This document shows, one piece after another, positions 1 through 8,374 of a stretch of 64,000 nucleotides of DNA. The stretch comes from Rubrimonas sp036735545 (lineage in GTDB: Bacteria > Pseudomonadota > Alphaproteobacteria > Rhodobacterales > Rhodobacteraceae). Made by a program: the position numbers and the translations under genes. Location of the stretch: assembly GCA_036735545.1 (NCBI GenBank), contig DAINOD010000004.1, forward strand, positions 19,327-83,326. The letters run 5' to 3'. The notes under the pieces were generated by a model that worked only from the letters and a program-made list of their open reading frames with translations, did no database searches and was not told the DNA's origin. The first letter of the stretch is position 1. Each line of letters starts with the position of its first letter.

Positions 1-462
1 ATCCTGATGCTGATCATCTCGCTCGCCGGGCTGTTCGCCTGGGCGGGCTCGACCATGGGCGCGTTTCGCGCCACGGCGGCGCTGATCCTTTCGCTCAGCG
101 ACAACCAGTGGGCGATCCTGGCGCTGGTCATGGCGGTGATGCTGCTGGCGGGGATGGTGCTGGACGGGGTGTCGATCTTCCTCATCGCCATGCCGCTTCT
201 TGTGCCCATCGTGCAGGCCTTCGGCTGGTCGCATGTCTGGTTCGCGGTGGTGATGTCGATCAACATCGCCATCGGGCAGGTCACGCCGCCGGTGGCGGTC
301 AACCTCATGGTCACCTCGAAGATCGCCGGCGTGCCGATGGAATCGACCTTCCGCCATGTCGGCTGGATGGTGCTGGCGATGGTCGTGGCGCTGCTGCTGG
401 TGATCGTCTTTCCCCAAATCGCGCTCTGGCTTCCCGGGGCGCTCGGCTACCGCATATCGTGA
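1..462 (+). CDS. TRAP transporter large permease (DctM-like), C-terminal part
   Basis: The reading frame is open from base 1, so the gene starts outside the window and only about the last 153 residues are seen. They are very hydrophobic, with roughly four membrane segments. The stretches GMVLDGVSIFLIAMPLLVP and GQVTPPVAVNLMV match the conserved proline/glycine-rich signature of the large (DctM) subunit of tripartite ATP-independent periplasmic transporters, which import small organic acids using an ion gradient. The stop lies 8 bp before a TPP-dependent enzyme, so importer and enzyme probably form one catabolic operon. The substrate cannot be told from this fragment. Confidence 0.85.
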   Translation: MLMLIISLAGLFAWAGSTMGAFRATAALILSLSDNQWAILALVMAVMLLAGMVLDGVSIFLIAMPLLVPIVQAFGWSHVWFAVVMSINIAIGQVTPPVAVNLMVTSKIAGVPMESTFRHVGWMVLAMVVALLLVIVFPQIALWLPGALGYRIS

Positions 463-470
463 GGGTCCCG

Positions 471-2186
471 ATGACGAACGAGATGACCGGCGGCGAGGCG
501 CTGGCGCGCGCGCTGATGGCCCACGGCGCCGGGCCGATGTTCGGCATGGGGGGGTTCCAGCTGCTGCCCTTCTACGACGCGGCGCGGCGGCTGGGCCTCG
601 CCCATCACCTGATCAACGACGAACGGTGCGGCGCCTTCGCCGCGGACGCCTACGCCAAGGTCTCGGGCCGGGTCGGGCTGGTGGACGCGACGCTGGGGCC
701 GGGGGCGACGAACCTCGTCACCGGCCTTGTCGAGGCGCTGAACGCTGGCAGCCCGATGGTCGCCGTCGTCGGCGACACCCATCGCGGCCACAGCTGGAAG
801 AACATGACGCAGGAGACCGCCCAGGCCGAGATCCTGCGCCCGGCCTGCAAGGCGCTCATCCGCGTCGAGGTCGTCTCGCGCATCCCCGAACTGGTCGCCC
901 GCGCCTTCGCCGTGGCCACGTCGGGCCGCCCGGGCCCCGTCGTGCTGATCGTTCCGGAGGATGTCGCGCACGGCGCCCACGGCTTCGCAGACGAGGACTT
1001 CGAGGCCGACCCGCGATACCAGTCGGCCCCTGCGCTGCGCTGCGCGCCAGACGCTGAGAGCCTCGCCCGGGCGGCGGAGATGCTGACCGCGGCCGAACGT
1101 CCCCTGATCCTCGCCGGCGGCGGCGTGCACCTCTCCGGCGCGGCTGGCGCGCTGACCGCCTTCGCCGAGGCGCACGGCGTCCCCGTCGCCCACACCATGA
1201 GCGGCAAGGGAGCCATTCCCTGCGCCGCGCCGCTCGCGGCGGGGCTTTTCGGCCGCTACGACCGCATCGCCAACGGCCTGATCGCCGAGGCTGACTGCCT
1301 TCTGGTCGTCGGCTGCAAGCTCGGCGAGATCGCCACCAAGCGCTACACCGTGCCAGCCCCGGGCAAACGGCTGATCCATCTCGACATCGTCGCCGAGGAG
1401 ATTGGCCGCACCTACCGGCCCACCCTGCCGCTCTGGGGCGATGCGCGGACCGGACTGGAGGCGCTCGGGCCGCTGATGGGGCCTGCTCCGGCTGCGCGCG
1501 CCGGCTGGGGCGCGGAGGTCGCGCGGCGGATGGCGGCGTGGCGCGAGACCGCCCGCCCGCGGCTGGAGAGCGACGAGACGCCGGTGAGCATGGGCCGGCT
1601 GATGGGCGCGCTGAACCGGCGCCTGCCCGCGGACGCCGTGCTCGTGGCCGACGGCGGCTTCGCGGCGCATTGGGGGGGGCTGCTCTACGACCAGCCGCGG
1701 GCGGGGCGGGGCTTCCTGCCCGACCGTGGCTTCGCCTCGATCGGCTACGGCCTGCCCGGCGCCATCGGGGCGAAGCTGGCCGCGCCCGACCGCCCGGTGG
1801 TGGCTATCACCGGCGACGGCGGCTTCAACATGGTGCTGGGCGAGTTGGAGACGGCGCGGCGGCTCGGGCTCGGCATCACGATCATCGTCGTGAACAACGC
1901 GGCCTCGGGCTACGTGAAGGCGCTGCAGCATCTGATGTATGGCGCCGGCGCCTATCAGTCCTCGGACCTCGCCGAGACCAACTACGCCGCCGCGGCCGAG
2001 GCGCTGGGCTGCCGAGGGCTGCGGGTCGAGCATCCCGGGGCGCTGGAAGGCGCGCTGGAGACGGCGCTCGCGGGCGGCGACCGGCCGGTGGTGCTGGATG
2101 TGGTGGTGACGCGCGACCCCGCGCAGATGCTGCCGGCGGCCGACAGCCGCGCCGTGCAGATCAGGGCGGGGGACCGGATTGCCTGA
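471..2186 (+). CDS. Thiamine-pyrophosphate-dependent acetolactate-synthase-like enzyme
   Basis: This 571-residue protein has the three-domain layout of the acetolactate synthase / pyruvate oxidase family. The N-terminal domain carries the catalytic glutamate in INDERCGAFAADAY near residue 50. The central domain holds LILAGGGVHLSG. The C-terminal domain has the TPP/Mg signature GDGGFNMVLGELE ending in NN. Length fits the family (about 550-590). The ATG at 471 was chosen because it is the first start after the permease stop and begins the family-typical N-terminus. Downstream it overlaps the next gene by 8 bp. No regulatory (IlvH) subunit is adjacent, so a catabolic decarboxylase or ligase role fits better than isoleucine-valine synthesis. 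The exact reaction is unknown. Confidence 0.85.
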   Translation: MTNEMTGGEALARALMAHGAGPMFGMGGFQLLPFYDAARRLGLAHHLINDERCGAFAADAYAKVSGRVGLVDATLGPGATNLVTGLVEALNAGSPMVAVVGDTHRGHSWKNMTQETAQAEILRPACKALIRVEVVSRIPELVARAFAVATSGRPGPVVLIVPEDVAHGAHGFADEDFEADPRYQSAPALRCAPDAESLARAAEMLTAAERPLILAGGGVHLSGAAGALTAFAEAHGVPVAHTMSGKGAIPCAAPLAAGLFGRYDRIANGLIAEADCLLVVGCKLGEIATKRYTVPAPGKRLIHLDIVAEEIGRTYRPTLPLWGDARTGLEALGPLMGPAPAARAGWGAEVARRMAAWRETARPRLESDETPVSMGRLMGALNRRLPADAVLVADGGFAAHWGGLLYDQPRAGRGFLPDRGFASIGYGLPGAIGAKLAAPDRPVVAITGDGGFNMVLGELETARRLGLGITIIVVNNAASGYVKALQHLMYGAGAYQSSDLAETNYAAAAEALGCRGLRVEHPGALEGALETALAGGDRPVVLDVVVTRDPAQMLPAADSRAVQIRAGDRIA

Positions 2187-2970
2187 CCCGCTGCCGCTCG
2201 ACAGCATCACCAAGGCGGGCGCGGACGCACGCGGCCGGGTTGTCGTGACCGGCTCCCACGGCGGAACATACGCCGCGGCGCTGGCGCTGTCGGCCGGGTG
2301 CCGCGCGGCGATCTTCCACGACGCCGGCGTCGGCCTCGATGGGGCCGGCGTCGGCGGGCTTTTCTGGCTCGAAGGCTTCGGCATGGCGGCGGCGGCGGTG
2401 GATCACCGCAGCGCCGCGATCGGGCAGGCCGGCGAGATGCTGGCGCGCGGGATGATCTCGCATGCCAACGCCCTCGCGCTCGACTGCGGCGTCCTGCCCG
2501 GCATGGGCTGCGCCGAGGCCGCCGCGCGGCTGGCCGCGGCCCCCGCCCCCGCCGCCGCGCCGCCCCCGCCCGCGGAATGCCGGGTCGTGCTGACGCCCCC
2601 GGGGGCGCGGCGGCGGCTCGTGCTGGTGGATTCCGCGGCGCTGGTGCGCGCCGAGGACGCCGGACAGGTCGTGGTCACCGGATCGCACGGCGCGCTGTTC
2701 GGCTCCGACCCGGGCGACGCGCTGAAGGCCGACGCGGCGCTCGCCCTGTTCAACGACGCCGGCGGCGGCCCCGGCGTCGGCCGTCTGCCGGTGCTGGCCG
2801 CCCGTGGCGTCGCCGCCGCCACCGTCGCGGCGGCTTCGGCGCGGATCGGCGTAGCCCGCTCGACCTGGGAAGACGGGGTGATCTCGGCGTGCAACGGACC
2901 CGCGGTCGCGCTGGGCGCAGCGTGCGGCATGTCGGCCGCGGCGCTCGTGGACCGCGCCCTCGCGCGATGA
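2179..2970 (+). CDS. Unrecognised protein made of two internal repeats
   Basis: I do not recognise this 263-residue family. It consists of two homologous halves joined by an Ala/Pro-rich linker (about 119-133). Half one holds VVVTGSHGG (21-29), FHDAG (46-50), GVGG (57-60) and GMISHAN (91-97). Half two repeats these as VVVTGSHGA (164-172), FNDAG (191-195), GVGR (199-202) and GVISACN (233-239). There is no signal peptide or membrane segment. The TTG start at 2179 overlaps the TPP-enzyme stop by 8 bp, so translation is probably coupled and a shared pathway is likely. The conserved Gly/Ser/His/Asp clusters suggest a ligand-binding or catalytic site in each half, but no function is assigned. Confidence 0.75.
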   Translation: MPDPLPLDSITKAGADARGRVVVTGSHGGTYAAALALSAGCRAAIFHDAGVGLDGAGVGGLFWLEGFGMAAAAVDHRSAAIGQAGEMLARGMISHANALALDCGVLPGMGCAEAAARLAAAPAPAAAPPPPAECRVVLTPPGARRRLVLVDSAALVRAEDAGQVVVTGSHGALFGSDPGDALKADAALALFNDAGGGPGVGRLPVLAARGVAAATVAAASARIGVARSTWEDGVISACNGPAVALGAACGMSAAALVDRALAR

Positions 2971-3238
2971 GCCGGGCGCCGCGGCGACACGCCTCGCGCA
3001 ACGACACGTCATTCTGAGCACAGTCCGTGGACGTTTCTCTGCGCGCCACGCGGCGTCGCATGATCCTGATCGCGGCGGGCCTGACGAGGGCCACGGCCGC
3101 CGGGACGCGACAGGGGTCGCCCGAGCATGATCGGGTGCTGTGGCGGGACTGCGCCAAGGCGCGGCGCTGTCGCGCCGTCGCAAGTCCATGCAGCCCGGTC
3201 CGGCGCCGACCAGCGTAGCCGCGGCGCCCGGCAATCCC
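2971..3238. other. 268-bp gap between convergent genes, no gene found
   Basis: This lies between the stop of the duplicated protein and the stop of the minus-strand hydrolase. A 63-codon GTG frame at 3027-3218 is Arg/Cys-rich, resembles no protein I know and has no convincing ribosome site, so I left it out. I see no clear terminator or repeat. Confidence 0.5.
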
Positions 3239-4258
3239 TCAGGAGCCGCGGTTCAGAAACGCCACGATCTCGCGGACGACGGCCCGGTGGACGGCAGCGC
3301 GATCGCCGCCTTGCGGCTCGTCGCATACGGGGTCGTCCTGCTCCTCCCGAAGGATCGCCGCGCCCTCGGGCTTGCACAGGCCGAGGAAGGAAAAGTGATG
3401 CGCAGGGGCGATCGCGGCGTGGCGCGCGTCGGGCAGCGCGGCGGCGAGGCCGCTGCCGGACGCCGAGACGTCGACCGCCGGCCAGAGGTGCTCGGCCCCG
3501 AGGCTGATCAGAAGCACGGGCGTCGCGACGGCCGCGACGCTCTCGGGCGTCGCGACCCAGGTGAAGCCGGGGTCGATGGCGACGACGGCGCCGACCCGGG
3601 CGTCGGCCATGGAGCTGCGCCACGTCGCCGGCATCGCGTCGGGCGCCACGCCGCCCCGGGCGAAGAAGGCGCAGTCCACGGCGGCCGCCCCCAGCCGCGC
3701 GCAATAGGCGGGATAGGCGGCGGGGTCGAACCGCACGCCGCCCAGCGACAGCGCGGTGGCCCCGCCGAGCGAGAATCCGAGCGCCTTGATACGCCTGCGG
3801 TCGACGCGCGGCCCGAAGGCCGGGTCTGCGAGCAGAGCGTCGAGCGCCGCCGACAGGTCCGCCGCCCGCGCGGCGAGGTCCACCGACCGGCGGGGCGAGC
3901 TGTCCCCGCTCGTGCTGCCAGGATGGTTGACGGCGAGCACCATGACGCCCTCGGCCGCCAACGCCGACGACAGCCAGCCGAGATTGTCCATGTTCCCGCC
4001 GGAGCCATGCGACAGCAGCGCCAGCGGGAAGGCGCCGTCCGCGACTGCGGCGCCGACCAGGGCGGGCACGCCCAGGAAAACCGGGTTGTCGCCGATCAGC
4101 CCGCGATAGGTGCGGGAGCCGGCGGGATACCAGACCGAGCCGGCCACCGGGGCGGCGCGGTGCGCGGCGCGGACGTCGAGGCGGTCGTAGCCGACATCGG
4201 CCGCGTGCGCCGCGGTGGCGACGACCGACACGGCGGCGGCGAGCATCAGGGATTTCAT
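3239..4258 (-). CDS. Exported alpha/beta hydrolase (dienelactone-hydrolase-like)
   Basis: This predicted 339-residue secreted hydrolase has a signal peptide at residues 1-19 ending AHA before ADVGYDR. LSHGSGGNMDNLGWL supplies the oxyanion-hole region, GFSLGG the nucleophilic serine elbow, and the C-terminal APAHHFSF a candidate catalytic histidine. This pattern matches the predicted dienelactone hydrolase group (COG4188), which cleaves esters or lactones. The ATG at 4258 was chosen because it starts directly at the signal peptide; the longer frame adds 51 residues without hydrophobic character. It is divergent from a membrane AraC-type regulator (136 bp between starts), which may control it. 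Substrate unknown. Confidence 0.75.
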   Translation of the reverse strand: MKSLMLAAAVSVVATAAHAADVGYDRLDVRAAHRAAPVAGSVWYPAGSRTYRGLIGDNPVFLGVPALVGAAVADGAFPLALLSHGSGGNMDNLGWLSSALAAEGVMVLAVNHPGSTSGDSSPRRSVDLAARAADLSAALDALLADPAFGPRVDRRRIKALGFSLGGATALSLGGVRFDPAAYPAYCARLGAAAVDCAFFARGGVAPDAMPATWRSSMADARVGAVVAIDPGFTWVATPESVAAVATPVLLISLGAEHLWPAVDVSASGSGLAAALPDARHAAIAPAHHFSFLGLCKPEGAAILREEQDDPVCDEPQGGDRAAVHRAVVREIVAFLNRGS

Positions 4259-4394
4259 GGCGGGCGTCCTTTTGCAGCGAGAAGCGCCCCCTCCGTGCCC
4301 GTCGTCGCGTCCCGCCGCGTCCTCGATCGCGATACAGGTCGTGCGGATCACGATCGCGGTCCATCCTGGCGATGAACGCTCGAAGGCCCGGCGC

Positions 4395-5426
4395 ATGCTC
4401 GTCCTGCCCATCCCGATGGTCGCGTCGCTCGCGATCCTGCTGCTGCTGGTCCGGTCGCTCCTGCGGCGGGACCGGTCCCGGTTGTTCGCGGCGCTGCTCG
4501 CGGTGGCCGCCGCGCAGGGCGTCGTGGTCTCGCTCGCGCAGCACTACGGCTTCGGGGCGCTGCGGCCCGTCCAGCCGGTGACGGCGACGCTGCTGCCGCC
4601 GATGGCGTGGATCACCTTCGTCGCCTCTGCGGTGCGTCGCCTGCGGCCGGCGCGGGACGGATGGCACCTCGCGGCTCCCGCCCTGACCGTTGCGATGTCG
4701 GCGGTCGCGCCCGGTCTTCTCGATGTCTGGATACCCTCGGTCTTCGCCGTCTACGGCGCCGCCATGCTCAAGGCGCTGCGCCAGCGGGACGCGCTGGCGC
4801 TGGTCCGCATGGAGACAGGCGGCCAGCCCGCCCGCATCTGGACCGGCGTCGCGCTGACGCTGATGCTCTCCGCGCTGAGCGACGCGCTGATCGCCTGGGC
4901 GATGGCGGCGGGCCACGCCGGCCTCCGCCTGCCGCTCGTCAGCCTTTTCACCGCGGTCTCGCTCGGCCTCATCGGCGCGCTGGTCGTCGCCGAGAGCCTT
5001 GCTGGCCGCGACCGGCCGGACGGCGACGCGGCCCCGCCAGTGGACGACGCAAGCACGGCCGGGGACGACGCAGCGCGACACGCCGAGGTCATGGCGGCGA
5101 CCGAGGCCGCGATGACGCAGGCGCGGCTCTTTCTCGATCCCGACCTGACGCTCGACCGACTGTCGCGGCGGTTGCGGATTCCTGCCCGCGACGTCTCGCG
5201 CGCGATCAACGCGACCACCGGCGAGAACGCCTCGCGCTATGTGAACGGCCATCGCATTCACCACGCCTGCATGCTGATGACGGGCGGCGCCTCCGTCACT
5301 GACGCGATGCTTGCGAGCGGGTTCAACACCAAGTCGAACTTCAACCGCGAATTCCGCCGCGTGACCGGCATGGCCCCGACCGTGTGGCTGGACCGAGCGC
5401 CGGACGACAGCGCGGGCGACGACTGA
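4395..5426 (+). CDS. Membrane-anchored AraC-family transcriptional regulator
   Basis: This 343-residue protein begins with about six or seven hydrophobic segments (residues 1-205), followed by a short charged linker and a C-terminal AraC/XylS DNA-binding domain (about 240-335). The domain shows LTLDRLSRRLRIPARDVSRAI as first helix-turn-helix and ASGFNTKSNFNREFRRVTG as second. Such proteins sense a membrane or periplasmic cue and bind DNA from the membrane. The ATG at 4395 starts the first membrane segment. It is divergent from the exported hydrolase, a likely target. It converges on the DeoR-type gene with only 26 bp between stops. Confidence 0.8.
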   Translation: MLVLPIPMVASLAILLLLVRSLLRRDRSRLFAALLAVAAAQGVVVSLAQHYGFGALRPVQPVTATLLPPMAWITFVASAVRRLRPARDGWHLAAPALTVAMSAVAPGLLDVWIPSVFAVYGAAMLKALRQRDALALVRMETGGQPARIWTGVALTLMLSALSDALIAWAMAAGHAGLRLPLVSLFTAVSLGLIGALVVAESLAGRDRPDGDAAPPVDDASTAGDDAARHAEVMAATEAAMTQARLFLDPDLTLDRLSRRLRIPARDVSRAINATTGENASRYVNGHRIHHACMLMTGGASVTDAMLASGFNTKSNFNREFRRVTGMAPTVWLDRAPDDSAGDD

Positions 5427-5452
5427 CGCGCCGCTCGCCGACCATCACGGGT

Positions 5453-6193
5453 TCAGGCGGCGAGATGGGCGACGGCGCCTGGCAGCCACTCCGGGCGGTC
5501 GCCGACGGTGATCAGACTTGAGAGCTGGTCGAGCGGCCCCACCCCCCACGGACTCGCCCGCCCGATCTTGTCGGCCGTGGCCAGCACGACCGTTTCGGCG
5601 GCGGCCTGCGCCATGATGCGCTTGAGCGCAGCCTCGCCCGCATCGCCGGTGGTCAGCCCCAGTTCGGGGTGCACGCCGGTCACGCCCAGCAGGCAGAGAT
5701 CGGCCCTGATCAGGGAGAAGGTCTCGGCGGTCTCCGGCCCCATCGCCACCATCGAATGACGGAACATGCGGCCGCCCACGAGGACGATCTCGACGCCAGC
5801 GTGCCCCTCGAAGCTCGCCGCGACCGCCGGGCTGTGGGTCACGACGGTGCAGCGCCGGTCGAGCGGCAGCGCGACGGCGAGATTCATGTGCGTCGTGCCG
5901 CCGTCGACGATCACGATGGCGCCGTCCGCCACGAGCGTCGCCGCCGACTTCGCCAGCCGGCGCTTCTCCTCTCCCTGCATCTCCCGCCGCGCGGCGAGCG
6001 GCTTGTGGGTCGGCGAGGCGGGAACGGCGCCGCCGTGGGTGCGCACGAGCTTGCCTGCGGCGGCGAGCGCGCGCAGGTCGCGGCGGAGGGTGTCCACCGA
6101 CGCGCCGAACTCGACCGCAAGGGGCGCGACCTCGAGGAAGCCGTCGCTTGCGAGACGGTCGAGCAGCATGGCTTGCCTGGCGGCGGTCAGCAC
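5453..6193 (-). CDS. DeoR-family transcriptional regulator
   Basis: This 246-residue regulator has the DeoR layout: an N-terminal winged helix (about residues 1-57) with SVDTLRRDLRALAAAGKLVR and the hinge motif THGGAV, then a sugar-phosphate-isomerase-like effector domain with VIVDGGTTHMNLA, VVTHSPAVAA and VLVGGRMFRHSMVAMG. Such repressors usually bind a phosphorylated sugar. I chose the GTG at 6193, which gives the normal family start VLTAARQAMLLDRL; the ATG at 6169 would cut into the first helix. It is divergent from the DUF4406-like gene, and a tandem 10-bp repeat lies between them as a candidate operator. Confidence 0.85.
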   Translation of the reverse strand: MLTAARQAMLLDRLASDGFLEVAPLAVEFGASVDTLRRDLRALAAAGKLVRTHGGAVPASPTHKPLAARREMQGEEKRRLAKSAATLVADGAIVIVDGGTTHMNLAVALPLDRRCTVVTHSPAVAASFEGHAGVEIVLVGGRMFRHSMVAMGPETAETFSLIRADLCLLGVTGVHPELGLTTGDAGEAALKRIMAQAAAETVVLATADKIGRASPWGVGPLDQLSSLITVGDRPEWLPGAVAHLAA

Positions 6194-6216
6194 GGCGCGT
6201 TTGTTCGTTTCCGCAT

Positions 6217-6236
6217 GATAGTGCACGATACTGCAC
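6217..6236. promoter_or_regulatory. Candidate operator: tandem 10-bp direct repeat
   Basis: Two adjacent decamers, gatagtgcac and gatactgcac, differ at one base and sit head to tail in the 74 bp between the divergent DeoR-type regulator and the DUF4406-like gene. DeoR-family repressors often bind short direct repeats near their own promoter, so this is a natural autoregulatory and divergent-gene operator. The repeat is visible; binding is inferred. Confidence 0.45.
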
Positions 6237-6267
6237 GATTCGATTGGCGCAAGACCGGAGAGCGGGC

Positions 6268-6660
6268 ATGACCAAGAGCATGATGATCCTGATCGCAGGA
6301 CCCTACAGGTCCGGCACGGGCGACGATCCGCAGAGGATGGCCGCCAACCTCGCCCGGCTCGAGGCCGCGGCCTATCCGGTGTTCGCCAAGGGACACGTGC
6401 CGATGATCGGCGAATGGGCGGCGCTGCCGATCCTGCGCGGCGCCGGGGGCGGCGCACCCGGCGACGAGACCTACGACAGGATCATGCACCCGACGGCGCA
6501 CCGGCTGCTCGAGAAGTGCGACGGCGTCCTCAGGCTGGAAGGCGCCTCGACAGGGGCCGACAAGGATGTCGCGATCGCGCTTGCTCGCGGGATCCCGGTC
6601 TGGCGCTCCCTAGACGACATCCCGAATGCGCACGCCGGCGGGGAGGAGGCCCGGTCTTAA
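6268..6660 (+). CDS. DUF4406-like / nucleoside deoxyribosyltransferase-fold protein
   Basis: This 130-residue protein starts with ILIAGPYRSG, the glycine-rich opening of the DUF4406 / nucleoside 2-deoxyribosyltransferase-like fold. It continues with PMIGEWAALP and a C-terminal CDGVLRLEGASTGADKDVAIA segment (residues ~92-112), typical of the fold. It is probably cytosolic and may act on a nucleoside or nucleotide-sugar. The ATG at 6268 follows a purine-rich ggagagcggg ribosome site. Divergence from a DeoR-type regulator suggests sugar or nucleoside control. The reaction is not known. Confidence 0.65.
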   Translation: MTKSMMILIAGPYRSGTGDDPQRMAANLARLEAAAYPVFAKGHVPMIGEWAALPILRGAGGGAPGDETYDRIMHPTAHRLLEKCDGVLRLEGASTGADKDVAIALARGIPVWRSLDDIPNAHAGGEEARS

Positions 6661-6931
6661 TCTTCTACGAGCCGGGCGCCGCCGTCGCGTTTGCGCGCAG
6701 GCTGGCGGCGATGCGCGAAGCCCCTTTGGCCCATGAAATCCGGTCAAGCTGATTAACCGTCGAGATGGATAGGAGCCCTCGCCGCCAAATCCAGCAAAGG
6801 TCGAAAACTACGGGATTTTCGGTCAACACTCGTCCATGCGGCGCCGGTCGCAATCCTTCGCGGCGCCAATCCGGCAAGCGGCTGGGCCGTGGCCCGGGCG
6901 GGTCGCCCGGGCCACGGCGCGAACGGGGCCC
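6661..6931. other. 271-bp convergent gap, hairpin at one end
   Basis: The gap separates the plus-strand DUF4406-like gene from the minus-strand cytochrome gene. No plausible gene was found. An AT-richer patch (about 6790-6830) contains a short gaaaa...ttttc inverted repeat. A GC-rich inverted repeat (6840-6846 with 6861-6867) and a very strong hairpin (6886-6918) lie at the cytochrome side. Confidence 0.5.
6886..6918 (-). terminator. Strong GC hairpin after the multiheme cytochrome gene
   Basis: A perfect 15-bp stem (6886-6900 with 6904-6918) closes on a 3-base loop, 13 bp beyond the cytochrome stop on the minus strand. It would form an extremely stable RNA stem at the end of that transcript. 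No U-tract follows, so it is not a classical intrinsic terminator. It may act with Rho or protect the 3' end. Confidence 0.55.
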
Positions 6932-8248
6932 TCAGCGCACCACCGCCAGCATGGCCTCCGAAGCGGCTCGGAAGTCGGCGCGGGCATACTGCTCGTCGTT
7001 CTTGATCGCGGCGTAGGCCTTCTCCAGCTCCGCGTTGAAGCGGGCGTAGGCCGGCTCGTCGATGAAGCCGGCGAGCTTCTTGGCCTCGATGATCGCGCCC
7101 ATCGCCATGGTGGCCTGCTCGGCGGCCTCGTAGTCCACATAGACGCCGCGCGCGCCGGCTTCGGCCACCACGCGCAGGGCGCGGTTCATGTCGGCGTCGG
7201 TGAGGGTCTTGTCGACCATCCGGTCGACCGCCGCCTGGGCGATCTGCTTCGCCTTGGCCGCGGCGGCCAGCAACTCCTCCCGGCTGTTGTAAAGCGCGCC
7301 GTGCACCTCGCGGATGGCGCCGCCCATCTGCTCGGCGAGCGAGGGGTCCGCCATCTGCAACGCCGCCTCCAGCATCAGCATGTGGGCGTCGTTGAACTTC
7401 GGCCAGCCGGGGCTCAGGCCCGTGCCCGGGCGCGGCTCCCAGTTCAGCTGGCTCATCGGGTGGTGGCAGGCGTGACAGTCGAAGAACACCAGTTCGGGGA
7501 ACATGCCCTGCATGCCGGTGCGCGGATCGGTCAGCATGTCCATGCGCCGCTGGATCATCAGCGCCTGCCCGATCGCCCAGGTCCGCACGCCGTCCGTCAC
7601 CACCTTGCGCTCGAAATAGTCGTCGTCCATCGCGTAGTGGGCGGGCTGCACGGCGGTGAAGGTGTCGAGTTCGAAGTTCATCCGCGGGTGGCCGGCGCCC
7701 ATGATCTCGTGGGTGACGAACTGCACCGGGTTGGTCGCCGAGCCGAAATGGCAGTCGAGACAGAGATTGGCCCGCACGACCGGGTCCTCGGTCGCGATCA
7801 GCCCGGCCTCGACGTTCTGCGCGTGGGTGGCGAGGCCCGAGGCGTGCAGGCCGAGCCAACGCGCCGAACCGCCGTGGCAGGTCTCGCAACCCACGCCGTC
7901 GGTCAGCGAGAAACGGGCGCCGCGAAGCTCCTCCGCCACATAGGAGGAGTGGCAGATGAGACATTCCTGCGCCTCATGGGCGGGCTGGGCGAGGCCGAGA
8001 TTGGCGGCGATGCGCTTGGAGCGATCCTCCAGCAACACCGCGTAGGCCTTGGAGTGGGGATCGTAGCGCTGCCATGTGACGTATTCGTTCTGCAACACCG
8101 GCGAGTTGGCGAAGGGCTCCGCCGCCCCGTGGCAGGTGGAGCCGGCGCAACTCGCGACGCCAAGATGGATGTCCTGCGCCGAAGCCGGCGCGAGGGACGC
8201 GAGGCCGAGCGCGAACGCGAGGGCTGCGAGGGCGTGCTTGAGCGACAT
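6932..8248 (-). CDS. Exported multiheme c-type cytochrome (cytochrome c554-like)
   Basis: This 438-residue protein has a signal peptide (about 1-24, ending ASA). It has four canonical CX2CH haem sites at C96-H100, C121-H125, C163-H167 and C258-H262, plus an unusual CX4CH (C34-H40) directly after the signal peptide, so up to five haems. The layout resembles the cytochrome c554/multiheme family of periplasmic electron carriers. The C-terminal 170 residues lack haem sites and are helical, with many Ala/Glu. The ATG at 8248 is preceded by ggag and begins the signal peptide. The gene is divergent from the gspE operon with 126 bp between starts. A function in extracellular or periplasmic electron transfer is inferred. 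Confidence 0.8.
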   Translation of the reverse strand: MSLKHALAALAFALGLASLAPASAQDIHLGVASCAGSTCHGAAEPFANSPVLQNEYVTWQRYDPHSKAYAVLLEDRSKRIAANLGLAQPAHEAQECLICHSSYVAEELRGARFSLTDGVGCETCHGGSARWLGLHASGLATHAQNVEAGLIATEDPVVRANLCLDCHFGSATNPVQFVTHEIMGAGHPRMNFELDTFTAVQPAHYAMDDDYFERKVVTDGVRTWAIGQALMIQRRMDMLTDPRTGMQGMFPELVFFDCHACHHPMSQLNWEPRPGTGLSPGWPKFNDAHMLMLEAALQMADPSLAEQMGGAIREVHGALYNSREELLAAAAKAKQIAQAAVDRMVDKTLTDADMNRALRVVAEAGARGVYVDYEAAEQATMAMGAIIEAKKLAGFIDEPAYARFNAELEKAYAAIKNDEQYARADFRAASEAMLAVVR

Positions 8249-8374
8249 CGGCGTCTCCGCGCTGTGCTGCGGGGTCATACCCGCGTTTGGCCGCAAGAGG
8301 ATACGGGTTGCCGGGCGATCCACCAAATCCCATCATCGGCGTAAATTCGTCGCGGTCGCCCAGAGGTCGCCGTC

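Noticed and set aside
3027..3218. 63-codon GTG frame between convergent genes
   Set aside because: Arg/Cys-rich composition, no ribosome site, no recognisable family.
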